Part shown: in pieces, positions 50,468 through 58,914 of the stretch
Layout of the letters: each line of letters begins with the position of its first letter
Position numbering within the stretch: position 1 is the stretch's first letter
NCBI GenBank assembly: GCA_910576535.1
Contig: CAJTKK010000019.1
Location: forward strand, 1-63,353
Reading direction: 5' to 3'
Length of the DNA: 63,353 nt
Source of the DNA: an uncultured Lachnospiraceae bacterium
GTDB taxonomy: Bacteria > Bacillota > Clostridia > Lachnospirales > Lachnospiraceae
The notes under the pieces: model-generated
What the model was told of the DNA's origin: nothing
Databases searched by the model: none
Seen by the model: only the letters and a program-made list of their open reading frames with translations
Program-made: the position numbers and the translations under genes

Positions 50468-52384
50468 ATGCAGAAAACCTTTATTAAATATACCTTTTTT
50501 ATTATAACATCCGCTATTTTCCTGATTCTTTTTGTCCATTTCCGGTTTAGCCTCTATATGCTCGAAGAACAGCAATATAATACCTTTCATGCCAAAACAG
50601 AGCAGATGATACATACTTTGGAAAACAACCAGGAAGAACTGAGGGAATTAAACGAAAGTCTGGATGAAGACTACCTTACCAGGGCCAAGGCGGCTGCCTA
50701 TGTGATGGATATGCAGGAAGATGTCCCTATGAACGTGTGGCAGATGCAGTATCTGGCAAGGCTCCTCAATGTAGATGAACTCCATGTCATTGATGAAAAC
50801 GGGTTTATTATATCCTCATCTGTCTCCAAATATGCAGGATTTGATATGAACAGCCACAAACAAACCCGTGAATTTCTCTCTCTCCTGAAAACCAATGATA
50901 AAAACGCATACCTGATCCAGGACGCACAGCCTAATGCAGCGGAAGATAAGCTTATGAAGTATGTAGGCGTTGTCAGGAAAAGCCAAAAAGGGATCGTGCA
51001 AGTGGGATTTAAACCGACCCGGCAGATGGAAGCCATATCAAGAAATACATACCACTATATTTTCTCCCGGTTTCCTACCGATATCGGGGAAGAACTTTTT
51101 GTCGCCGATGCTTCCACCGGGGAGATCCTTGGGCATTCTGGCGGCATGGAACGGGAATTCCTTGCTGACTGCTATCAATTAGAATATCTCAACGCCTGCA
51201 GGAAAGGGGCATACATAAAAGGAGAAAACGGGGAAAATGTTTATGCGGTAAGCAAGCTTTATGAAGATGTCCTGCTGTGTGCGCTGCTTCCCCAGCATAC
51301 TCTTTTTCAGAGATTATGGAAACATCTTCTGGCTACCCTGGCCTATCTGTTTTTTATTGAAGCGGCAGTCATTCTTCTTTTCAATTATCTTATCAAGAAG
51401 AAAGTGATTAGCGGGATACACCAAATCATCGAAAACCTTACTTCCATAACAAACGGAAATCTCGATACAGTTGTAGCCGTAAGCGGAAACCATGAATTTG
51501 AAGCGCTGAGTACCGGAATCAATACAATGGTAAAAAGCATTGTCAACCTTTCAAACCGTATTTCCGCAATTATAGAAATCAGCGGCATTCCTTTGGCAGC
51601 CTTTGAGTACGGGCGGGGAAGCAATCATGTATTTACCACCTCAGGTCTGAGCGGATTATTGGATATACCCGCCGCAAAGGCTGCCAGACTTTATAAGGAT
51701 TCCACCCTTTTTGGTGAATATATCCGGGAAATTACGCTGCATCCTTTGGAAGGGGAAGAAGATATTTTTAAGATCAATGAGAAAAAATATATCCGTATCC
51801 ATATGTCTGAATCGGAAGAAACCTGTTTGGGCATTATAACCGATGTTTCCAAAGATATGCTGCAAAAACAGCAGATGCAGTATGAAAATACTCACGATGC
51901 CCTTACCGGGCTTTATCAGTATGGGCATTTTAAACAGCTCGCAGAAGAAATCCTCCATAACCTTTCTGCCGGCAAAGTATGCGCCGTCGTCATGCTGGAC
52001 CTGGATTATTTTAAACCCATAAACGATACTTTTGGCCATGATGCCGGGGACCGGTATCTCCAGGAATTTTCTTCCGTCATGCATTCCATGCCTGTGGATC
52101 ATTTCCTTTGCGCGCGCCGTTCCGGGGATGAATTCTGCATGATGATTTATGGTTGTGATGACAAAGCAGAAATCCTGCGGTATCTGGATCTTTTCTATGA
52201 AACACTGAACGGAAAAGAAATCATGCTTTCCAGTACCCATTCCCAAAAAATAAACGCATCTGCCGGCTTTGTATGGACTAGCTCTACAGACGACAGCATA
52301 TCCGAATTTTTAAGCCGCGCAGACGATGCTCTTTATAAGGTAAAGAAAGACAATAAAGGATATTATACGGAATACATAAATTAA
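50468..52384 (+). CDS. Membrane GGDEF protein with SGDEF active site
   Basis: A 638-residue paralogue of the protein at 21586-23496: helix 1 (FFIITSAIFLILFVHF), extracytoplasmic dCache-type domain, helix 2 (about 290-310), HAMP, PAS-like part and a GGDEF domain (about 470-638). The domain starts DALTGLYQYGHFKQL and has MLDLDYFKPINDTFGHDAGD. The active-site loop is ARRSGDEFCMM, with Ser replacing the first Gly. Such replacement often weakens or abolishes cyclase activity but is tolerated in some enzymes. Gene order suggests coexpression with the kinase; GAGGA lies 8 nt before the ATG. Confidence 0.88.
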   Translation: MQKTFIKYTFFIITSAIFLILFVHFRFSLYMLEEQQYNTFHAKTEQMIHTLENNQEELRELNESLDEDYLTRAKAAAYVMDMQEDVPMNVWQMQYLARLLNVDELHVIDENGFIISSSVSKYAGFDMNSHKQTREFLSLLKTNDKNAYLIQDAQPNAAEDKLMKYVGVVRKSQKGIVQVGFKPTRQMEAISRNTYHYIFSRFPTDIGEELFVADASTGEILGHSGGMEREFLADCYQLEYLNACRKGAYIKGENGENVYAVSKLYEDVLLCALLPQHTLFQRLWKHLLATLAYLFFIEAAVILLFNYLIKKKVISGIHQIIENLTSITNGNLDTVVAVSGNHEFEALSTGINTMVKSIVNLSNRISAIIEISGIPLAAFEYGRGSNHVFTTSGLSGLLDIPAAKAARLYKDSTLFGEYIREITLHPLEGEEDIFKINEKKYIRIHMSESEETCLGIITDVSKDMLQKQQMQYENTHDALTGLYQYGHFKQLAEEILHNLSAGKVCAVVMLDLDYFKPINDTFGHDAGDRYLQEFSSVMHSMPVDHFLCARRSGDEFCMMIYGCDDKAEILRYLDLFYETLNGKEIMLSSTHSQKINASAGFVWTSSTDDSISEFLSRADDALYKVKKDNKGYYTEYIN

Positions 52385-52410
52385 GAATGGGCGGTTTTGG
52401 CCGCCCATTC
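52385..52410. terminator. Hairpin between convergent genes
   Basis: GAATGGGCGG and CCGCCCATTC form a perfect 10-bp stem with a 6-nt loop immediately after the GGDEF gene stop and 40 nt from the MCP stop. The T tracts on both sides are weak. Confidence 0.55.
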
Positions 52411-52448
52411 CAGCTTCATTTACTGCTTTGTTATTTGATTAAAAAAAA

Positions 52449-54479
52449 TTAGTAAAGTTCAAATTTTTGAACCATTTGATTTAATATTTCAGCCTGGGAA
52501 GCCAGCTCCTGCGAAGTTGCGGAAGTTTCCTGGGAAGCGGCAGAATTATCTTGTATTCCGTGTGCCATCTCTTCAATCCCTGCCCGGAGCTGTTTCATAT
52601 TTTCCGCCTGGACAGCAGCATCCTCAGCCGTTGCCTGAATCATTTCATTTACATGATTTACCGCGCTTACCGATTCTTTCAACGAATTCATAGCCCCTGT
52701 GGCAATGGCATTTCCTTTATTGATTTCTCCCATCGAAATCTCAATCAACTCTTTTGTCGTGCTTGCCGCTTTAGAACTCTCCAATGCCAATTTCCCGATC
52801 TCATCGGCAACGACTGCAAAGCCTCTCCCCGCTTCACCGGCACGGGCAGCTTCTATAGAAGCGTTTAACGATAACAGATTTGTCTGGGAAGCAATTTCTT
52901 CGATTGTCTGTATGATTCCAACCACCTGCTGGGAAGTCTGATGGATTTCGTTCATAGCATCCATCATCTGTTTCATCTTTTCCTGATTCTGCTCAATCAT
53001 CCCAGCCGCCTGTGCGGTCGCTTGTGCGGACTCTTCTGCCTCCCTGCGGCTGTTTTCCACTTGATCCGCAACCGTAGTCGTAGTCGCCGTAAGCTGTTCA
53101 ATAGCCGCAGCCTGTTCCTCTGCCCCCTCTGCCAGCATCTGGGAAGCCGTAGCCAGTTCACCCGCGCCAACGGATACCCTTTCGGAGCTTTCATTAATTC
53201 CCACCATCACCTGGTTCATAGAATCTGAAATATTGATCAACGCTGTTTTTATTTTCTGGAATTCACCAACATAATCGTGTTTCAGATGAATACTCAGTTT
53301 CCCGCCGGCAATCTGCGCCAGTACTTCCGCTGTCTCATCAATATATGCGATATATTCTTTCAACCGGTTGACTGTCTTTTGGATGGAACTGCCTAATTCC
53401 CCGATCTCATCCTCGCTTGTGATCTGAAGATCAACATCCAGATCCCCGGCCGCTAACTGCTGCGCGGTGCGGTTCAAAGCCAGAATCGGCTTTGTGAGAT
53501 TTTTCGCGCTCTTTTTAATGCTGAATGCAATCAACGCAATACCCGCTGCAAAAATAACAGTCAATGCGATTACCATTCCAATCAGCATCTTAAAATATTC
53601 CGCTGACGGCATACAGCTTAGCACAATATATCCTGTATCCCCGGCCTGCTGCAGGGAACCATACTTTGTAGTCCCATCTGTCTTATACTTCATAAATCCA
53701 TCTTTTTTTGATGCAACTGCATCTATCACATTCTGGGATACGTTTGCCTCTTTGATATTTTTTTGGATGATATCGCTCTGCGGATGATACAAAAAGGTGC
53801 CGTTTTCCGATAGCAGCAAAATATATCCTTTGCGCCCAATCTTATACCCGCTCATGATTTCTGTCATATGATCCAAGGCAATATCCATGCCCACTGCCCC
53901 AAGGACAGTTCCTGTAGCATCATCATAAACCGGGGCTGCTGCGCTTAAAATCATCTTTCCGGTGGATGAATCCACATAAGGCTCTGTCAGAACAACTTTT
54001 CTTTCCGTAATGCACCCGTACCAGCCGCGTCCTGTGATATCCCATCCTTCTTCACTGGTAAAGCCGTCGGACTGTGCCAGAACGCTTGCATCCAGATCGG
54101 AAACCCAGACAGCCATGACATTCCCGGTATCGGTATTGGCGATATTGACAAGATTCTCCATAACCGTATCCATGTCTGCGCTCTGCCAGATATCATCGCC
54201 GGCCTTTGTTTCCATCATAACGCTTTTAATCTCCGGGTTAGCAGCCAGTTGTTCCACGCTTTTGGTATACTGCTCCAGAAATCCTGTCAACTGGTTTGCA
54301 GCCGCATTGGACTCCTGCACCAGTTCTGTTTCTTTTGATGTGATACTCAGCCATCCCACCATGAAGATCGCCACTGCAGCAATGAACAGAAGCACAAAAA
54401 TAACGCTCCCGCCAATTTGATAAAGTATCTCATCCGCTATTTTTTTCTTTGAATTTATTCCCTTTTTCTGTTCTCTCAT
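52449..54479 (-). CDS. Methyl-accepting chemotaxis protein 1
   Basis: A 676-residue chemoreceptor. Helix 1 (about 18-45), a dCache-like ligand domain (50-300), helix 2 (YFKMLIGMVIALTVIFAAGI), HAMP (about 330-380) and the signalling helices with the hairpin tip TNLLSLNASIEAARAGEAGR, followed by GFAVVADEIGKLA. The N-terminal part contains GRGWYGCITERKVVLTEPYV and PVYDDATGTVLGAVGMDIAL, characteristic of dCache receptors for amino acids or similar ligands. It ends FELY. The start has GGGAGG upstream. No flagellar or che genes are in the window; sensing ligand is unknown. Confidence 0.93.
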   Translation of the reverse strand: MREQKKGINSKKKIADEILYQIGGSVIFVLLFIAAVAIFMVGWLSITSKETELVQESNAAANQLTGFLEQYTKSVEQLAANPEIKSVMMETKAGDDIWQSADMDTVMENLVNIANTDTGNVMAVWVSDLDASVLAQSDGFTSEEGWDITGRGWYGCITERKVVLTEPYVDSSTGKMILSAAAPVYDDATGTVLGAVGMDIALDHMTEIMSGYKIGRKGYILLLSENGTFLYHPQSDIIQKNIKEANVSQNVIDAVASKKDGFMKYKTDGTTKYGSLQQAGDTGYIVLSCMPSAEYFKMLIGMVIALTVIFAAGIALIAFSIKKSAKNLTKPILALNRTAQQLAAGDLDVDLQITSEDEIGELGSSIQKTVNRLKEYIAYIDETAEVLAQIAGGKLSIHLKHDYVGEFQKIKTALINISDSMNQVMVGINESSERVSVGAGELATASQMLAEGAEEQAAAIEQLTATTTTVADQVENSRREAEESAQATAQAAGMIEQNQEKMKQMMDAMNEIHQTSQQVVGIIQTIEEIASQTNLLSLNASIEAARAGEAGRGFAVVADEIGKLALESSKAASTTKELIEISMGEINKGNAIATGAMNSLKESVSAVNHVNEMIQATAEDAAVQAENMKQLRAGIEEMAHGIQDNSAASQETSATSQELASQAEILNQMVQKFELY

Positions 54480-54572
54480 GTATGAACCTCCCTATGCATC
54501 CCGCCCTCTTCATTCATTGTACCGCTTTTTTTCTGTCTATACAATGAATTTTTATTTTTTTTTTATATATTT

Positions 54573-54800
54573 TTAGTTATTTTTTACATTTTTGACAACA
54601 GAAAAAAATTTAGCCATCAAAGGGATATAAGTAACCGCAAAAACAACGGCGGCAATTGCCCCTGCTCTTCCTTTATTTTTTCCCGGTATCCTCATACCAG
54701 CCAAGATTCCTATGGAAAAAAGACAGAACTTGATCATTGCAAGATCCTTCCAATCGCTTTCCTTTATGTATTCATCTGCGTATGTAAATAAGTTTTTCAT
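54573..54800 (-). CDS. Small membrane protein between MCP genes
   Basis: A 75-residue protein with a soluble N-terminus (MKNLFTYADEYIKESDWKDL) and two hydrophobic helices (FCLFSIGILAGMRIP and AIAAVVFAVTYIPLMAKFF). It resembles small conserved proteins of the Lachnospiraceae sometimes labelled permease-like, but no function is known. AAGGAGG lies 9 nt before the ATG. It lies between MCP 2 and MCP 1 in the same direction. Confidence 0.75.
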   Translation of the reverse strand: MKNLFTYADEYIKESDWKDLAMIKFCLFSIGILAGMRIPGKNKGRAGAIAAVVFAVTYIPLMAKFFSVVKNVKNN

Positions 54801-54856
54801 GATAATACCCTCCTTTTTAAATCCCTAGTCACTGCCATTCCCGGCCGCTTCTGTTT

Positions 54857-56908
54857 TTATTCTATCTTGAACTTCTTCATCTCCTGCCCCAGCTCTGCAG
54901 AAACCTCCCGGATACTGCCGACCTCGTCCCGGATGCTTTTAAGCTCATCATCCAAAGATGCTATCACCTCCCCTGATAGTCCTTCTGTCTTCCGGGAAAC
55001 ATCACGGATTCTGCATACCGCCCGGGTAATGGAGTTATCAATTTCATACATTTCCGCTACCAGGCCGTCAATTGCATTTACTGAACTGCCCATCTTTTCT
55101 GCCAGTTCTTTATAGCTTACAAAAATTTCCTCCACCTTCTGCGCAGCCTCCATTTGTACTGTTACGGAATTTTTTACTCCCTCAATATCGGAAACTGTCA
55201 CTTCAATGTCCTTACACAATTGTTCCATAATTTTTTCAATATTCCCCGTTGCGGATATAGAATCAGCCGCCAGTCTGCCTACCGACTCTGCAACCACCGC
55301 AAACCCTTTTCCGGCTTCACCCGCCCTTGCCGCCTCAATGCTGGCATTCAAAGACAGAAGCTCTGTTTCCGAAGAGATATTGCTAATTACGTCAACAATA
55401 TTGGCAATCTTTGCCGAGTGGCCTTCCAGCATTTTTATCCTGTCATAAGAAAGTTTTACATGCTGTTCAACCGCCCGGTTCTGTTCTTTCAGGTCATGAA
55501 TGCCCTCTTCGCCCAGCAGGCTGGAGTTCATGGCATCTTTGGCTTCTTCCAATAGAATGCCGCTTTTATCTTTCAGGTTCTTAAAGCTATCCTCCATATG
55601 CGCCATCTGCCCGACAACATCGCTGACATCCTCCGTCTGCTCTACGGTACCCTCCGCTATTTCTTTCAATGCATTTCCAATGTCCCCCATATTCTTCTCA
55701 ATATCCTGCAGCTTGCCCGAACATCTGGCCAATTCCCCAACAGATGCCATAATCCTTCCCAAAATATTGGAAATTTTATCCGCCATTACATTAAAGCTTC
55801 CTGCCAGGAACCCTACCTCATTTCCGGCCCCTTCTTCCGCCCGAATGGAAAAATCGCCCTCCGCCGCCTCCTTTATCAGCCCAGTAAGGGATATCAGCGG
55901 CCTTGTCAGTCTGCGGGCAAAGACTATCACCAGCAAAAAGGCACCCCCCATACCGGCAAGCAAAATAACTGCCGCTGCCTTGAGCATATTATTCACCGTT
56001 GCCATAGCCGAACTTCTTTTATGCAAAGTAAGCAGCGACCAGGAATCCGACTCTCCTTTCAGCGGGATTGCCGTATAGCTGACATAATAGCTCTCCCCTT
56101 CATAGGAAATCTTTCCGTTCCCCCCTTCCCCATTCATCACTTTACTGATCATCTGCTGGAATTCCTCCGGTATCTCCAGCGGGAGCTGTTGCGTCACAAC
56201 ATTCCCCTCCGCATCTTTTTTTGTGCGCCCTGCCTCATCCTTAACCGGAACTGTTTTCATCCTTTCATTATAATTGTATTGTTCCTCGATCTGCCTGGTA
56301 TCGGGATGCGCCACCACAACCCCTTCCCCATCAATGACAAAGGAAATCCTGCCGTCCTCCTCCCGGGAATACTCCCCTATTAAATCCTGCAGAAAATCAA
56401 GCTTTAAATCTGCTGCATAAATACCTGCCAGTTCGTTCCCCTTATACATAGGAAAGAAAATAGAGGCGCAAGGCATTCCAGTGGCAACGGAATAATAAGA
56501 TTTTGATATAAATGGTTTTTTCTCCGACATCGTCTGGATAAACCACCATCTCGTAGACCGGTCGGCCAGCTCCCCCTGGGATCGCCCTGTCTGCAGCCCG
56601 TCCGTTCCTTGTATATAGATCTGCTCCAGATAAGGGTTCCTCGCAACGCATTGTGCAAGGATCGGCGTCTGGATATCTGTCTCCATTGTCAAAATGCTTG
56701 GGTTTTCCGCTAATCCTTCGTTAATGCCATATGCCCCATCCATAAAAACCGATATCTCCCCTGCCAGCAGATTAGAAATATCCCGGTTCCTGGAATAAAT
56801 GTCCTCTTCATAAGCAGCCATAAATAGAACAAGGATCATTGCTGCCAGCACACAGATAACGGCCATCACCGGAACCAGCAATTGTTTCAAAATGCTTTTT
56901 CTCTTCAT
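54857..56908 (-). CDS. Methyl-accepting chemotaxis protein 2
   Basis: A 683-residue chemoreceptor. The N-terminal helix (LLVPVMAVICVLAAMILVLF) is followed by a dCache-type sensor with RWWFIQTMSEKKPFISKSYY, helix 2 (AAAVILLAGMGGAFLLVIVF) and HAMP (about 335-390). The signalling tip is TELLSLNASIEAARAGEAGK followed by GFAVVAESVGRLA; the usual polar residues of the tip are altered (TEL for TNL, AESVGRLA for ADEIGKLA), so array coupling or partner may differ. GGAGAGG precedes the ATG. It lies upstream of the small membrane protein and downstream of the phosphatase. Confidence 0.92.
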   Translation of the reverse strand: MKRKSILKQLLVPVMAVICVLAAMILVLFMAAYEEDIYSRNRDISNLLAGEISVFMDGAYGINEGLAENPSILTMETDIQTPILAQCVARNPYLEQIYIQGTDGLQTGRSQGELADRSTRWWFIQTMSEKKPFISKSYYSVATGMPCASIFFPMYKGNELAGIYAADLKLDFLQDLIGEYSREEDGRISFVIDGEGVVVAHPDTRQIEEQYNYNERMKTVPVKDEAGRTKKDAEGNVVTQQLPLEIPEEFQQMISKVMNGEGGNGKISYEGESYYVSYTAIPLKGESDSWSLLTLHKRSSAMATVNNMLKAAAVILLAGMGGAFLLVIVFARRLTRPLISLTGLIKEAAEGDFSIRAEEGAGNEVGFLAGSFNVMADKISNILGRIMASVGELARCSGKLQDIEKNMGDIGNALKEIAEGTVEQTEDVSDVVGQMAHMEDSFKNLKDKSGILLEEAKDAMNSSLLGEEGIHDLKEQNRAVEQHVKLSYDRIKMLEGHSAKIANIVDVISNISSETELLSLNASIEAARAGEAGKGFAVVAESVGRLAADSISATGNIEKIMEQLCKDIEVTVSDIEGVKNSVTVQMEAAQKVEEIFVSYKELAEKMGSSVNAIDGLVAEMYEIDNSITRAVCRIRDVSRKTEGLSGEVIASLDDELKSIRDEVGSIREVSAELGQEMKKFKIE

Positions 56909-57036
56909 GTAAGTTCCTCTCCTGCAATTCCAATATCATCTTAATTTATGATAAATTATAGTATGCCGCATATAAGGATTGCATCCGGGGCAGCGCCCCG
57001 TTCTTTGTCGAAAAGATAATATAAAATTTCCCGTGT

Positions 57037-57837
57037 TTATTCACAGTAGATTTCTGCAAGGCGGTTTCTCTTTTCCCGGTCCAGCCCATATTCGCTTTCA
57101 AAAAATTCATCATAACCGGCATATTTCCTTTGGATGGAATGGATGGACAACCGGATAAAATCTTCCCGGACACCCAGCAACGATTCGCACATTTGCTTAT
57201 ATTCCCCGGAAATATTCAACTGTCCCACCAGATTGTCCGTTTCCTGTTTCAGGTATTGATTGGACAGCAGATATTCTTTCACCGCATCCTCTTCCTCCAT
57301 ATCCATAGCCATCATGACCAGAAAACCGGCAACTCCCGTCCTGTCCTTCCCGGAAGTACAATGAAAATAAATATTCCCGCTATTTTCCAGAAGAAGGCTG
57401 AACAGCCTTTGGTATGCCGGATTGCCAAACGCCATCGTCTTATATCCTTCTTTTAAATATTCAAGAATATACGAAAGCTGGCTGGGCTGCATTCCGTTCT
57501 TTATTATCTTTTTAAAACTAAAGCCATTATTATCAGGTCTTCGCACCCGCAACGCGCCGATCCGCTCATATTCAGCAATAGGAAACGGATAATCCTTTGC
57601 CATTTCAGCCTCTTTTTCATCACGGAAATCAAGAATATGCCTGATGGATAACGTATTTTCAAAATAATCTGCCTGTTCCCGCGTCATACGGTTCAAGGCG
57701 CCTCCGCGGAAAATCATATTCTTTTTCATAACCTTGCCATTCCGGTTTTTATAACCGCTCATATCCCTGAAATTACGTATGTCCATATTGATACCATGCC
57801 CCTTTCCAGTGTACGGATTTGTATCATCAAGCGCCAA
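57037..57837 (-). CDS. Tyrosine/serine protein phosphatase-like protein
   Basis: A 266-residue cysteine-based phosphatase of the DSP/PTP superfamily (Y_phosphatase3-like). The active-site P-loop is YFHCTSGKDRTGVAGFL (about 157-173), with Cys nucleophile and Arg, and the N-terminal motif is NFRDMSGYKNRNGKV, then FRGGALNRMT. Family members dephosphorylate proteins or phosphoinositides; substrate is unknown. A TTG start at 57837 with AAGGA upstream is chosen; an ATG at 57786 is the alternative. It lies just downstream of the sugar-binding lipoprotein, perhaps part of the same transcript. Confidence 0.85.
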   Translation of the reverse strand: MALDDTNPYTGKGHGINMDIRNFRDMSGYKNRNGKVMKKNMIFRGGALNRMTREQADYFENTLSIRHILDFRDEKEAEMAKDYPFPIAEYERIGALRVRRPDNNGFSFKKIIKNGMQPSQLSYILEYLKEGYKTMAFGNPAYQRLFSLLLENSGNIYFHCTSGKDRTGVAGFLVMMAMDMEEEDAVKEYLLSNQYLKQETDNLVGQLNISGEYKQMCESLLGVREDFIRLSIHSIQRKYAGYDEFFESEYGLDREKRNRLAEIYCE

Positions 57838-57933
57838 TTTTATTCCTTCTTACCCATCCTGACCATAAATTCCGGACTGGTTTTTCCCAATCCCAAGCTG
57901 TTTCTTCCTGCCGTTTATCTGCCCTGGAAAATG

Positions 57934-58914
57934 CTAATTGCTATACTGCGAAACATTTGTGCTGTCTACTTTTTCAAAGGGAACCCATACATATTTCCCG
58001 TCCTCGCTGATGCCTTCCAGCGAATCAACCGGTTCTCCCTGGGCAAACCGGACTGCCGCATTTACCGCCGCTTCCCCCTGACCAACTCCGGACTGGTAAA
58101 CGGTAAATGCCATCTCCCCATTTTTGATCGCAGCGCATCCGTCAGCAGTCGCATCCACACCCAGCACCGGCAAAGCGCTCAAATCAATCTTTGCCTCTTT
58201 GCACGCTTCAATTACGCCAAGCGCCATAGAATCATTTTCACAAATCACGCAGTCCACCGGCGACCCGGTTCTTAAAAAGGTTTCAAACAGATGCTTTGCC
58301 AGCCCCTGATCCCAGTCGGCATAATCCTCAAACACGTAATTGATTGTCTTTCCGCTGCTCTCTAACGTCTGTTTTACTCCCTTGGTTCTCCCATCCGTTG
58401 CAGAGTGAGCTTTTTCCCCCTTTAATAACACCACATGAATCTCTTGACGGCCTGCCAGCTTGTCCAGCACATATTCTGCCTGAAGCTGCCCTGCCACATA
58501 TTCATCCGATCCGGCATAAACGTATTTCCCTTCTTTTAGCTGTTTTTCATCCGGGCAGCTATTGATAAAAACAATCGGTATGTCCCCCGCGCTCGCCTTC
58601 AGTTCCACCACCGTCTCCGCGGATACCGGGCTGCAGAGAATCACATCGTAGCCCTCCCGCTTGGCTGCTTTCAGATAATCTACCTGATTTTCAATCGAAC
58701 CCTCCGCATCTTTGAAATCAAACTGCACACCTTCCGACTCAGCAGTGTCCCTCGCCCCCGCAACGAGCGTCTCACGGAAGCTGTCCATTTGGTTCAGGAC
58801 AAGAAGGATTTTTATATCCTTATTGGAAGCGGTCCCGCTATCGTCCCCGCAGCCAGTAAGCGCCAGCATCCCGAGCATCACCGCGCCCAACAGTATTCCC
58901 AGCTTTTTTTTCAT
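57934..58914 (-). CDS. Sugar-binding lipoprotein (RbsB-like periplasmic-binding fold)
   Basis: A 326-residue lipoprotein with signal peptide MKKKLGILLGAVMLGMLALT followed by the lipobox Cys in LTGCGDDSG. The mature part is a type I periplasmic-binding protein: DIKILLVLNQMDSFRETLVA, KREGYDVILCSPVSAETVVE, VDCVICENDSMALGVIEA and VLGVDATADGCAAIKNGEMA, typical of ribose/galactose-type binders. No ABC permease or ATPase gene lies nearby, so it probably serves as a chemotaxis ligand receptor rather than transport. Its ATG overlaps the MCP 3 stop by 4 nt, coupling translation. Confidence 0.9.
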   Translation of the reverse strand: MKKKLGILLGAVMLGMLALTGCGDDSGTASNKDIKILLVLNQMDSFRETLVAGARDTAESEGVQFDFKDAEGSIENQVDYLKAAKREGYDVILCSPVSAETVVELKASAGDIPIVFINSCPDEKQLKEGKYVYAGSDEYVAGQLQAEYVLDKLAGRQEIHVVLLKGEKAHSATDGRTKGVKQTLESSGKTINYVFEDYADWDQGLAKHLFETFLRTGSPVDCVICENDSMALGVIEACKEAKIDLSALPVLGVDATADGCAAIKNGEMAFTVYQSGVGQGEAAVNAAVRFAQGEPVDSLEGISEDGKYVWVPFEKVDSTNVSQYSN

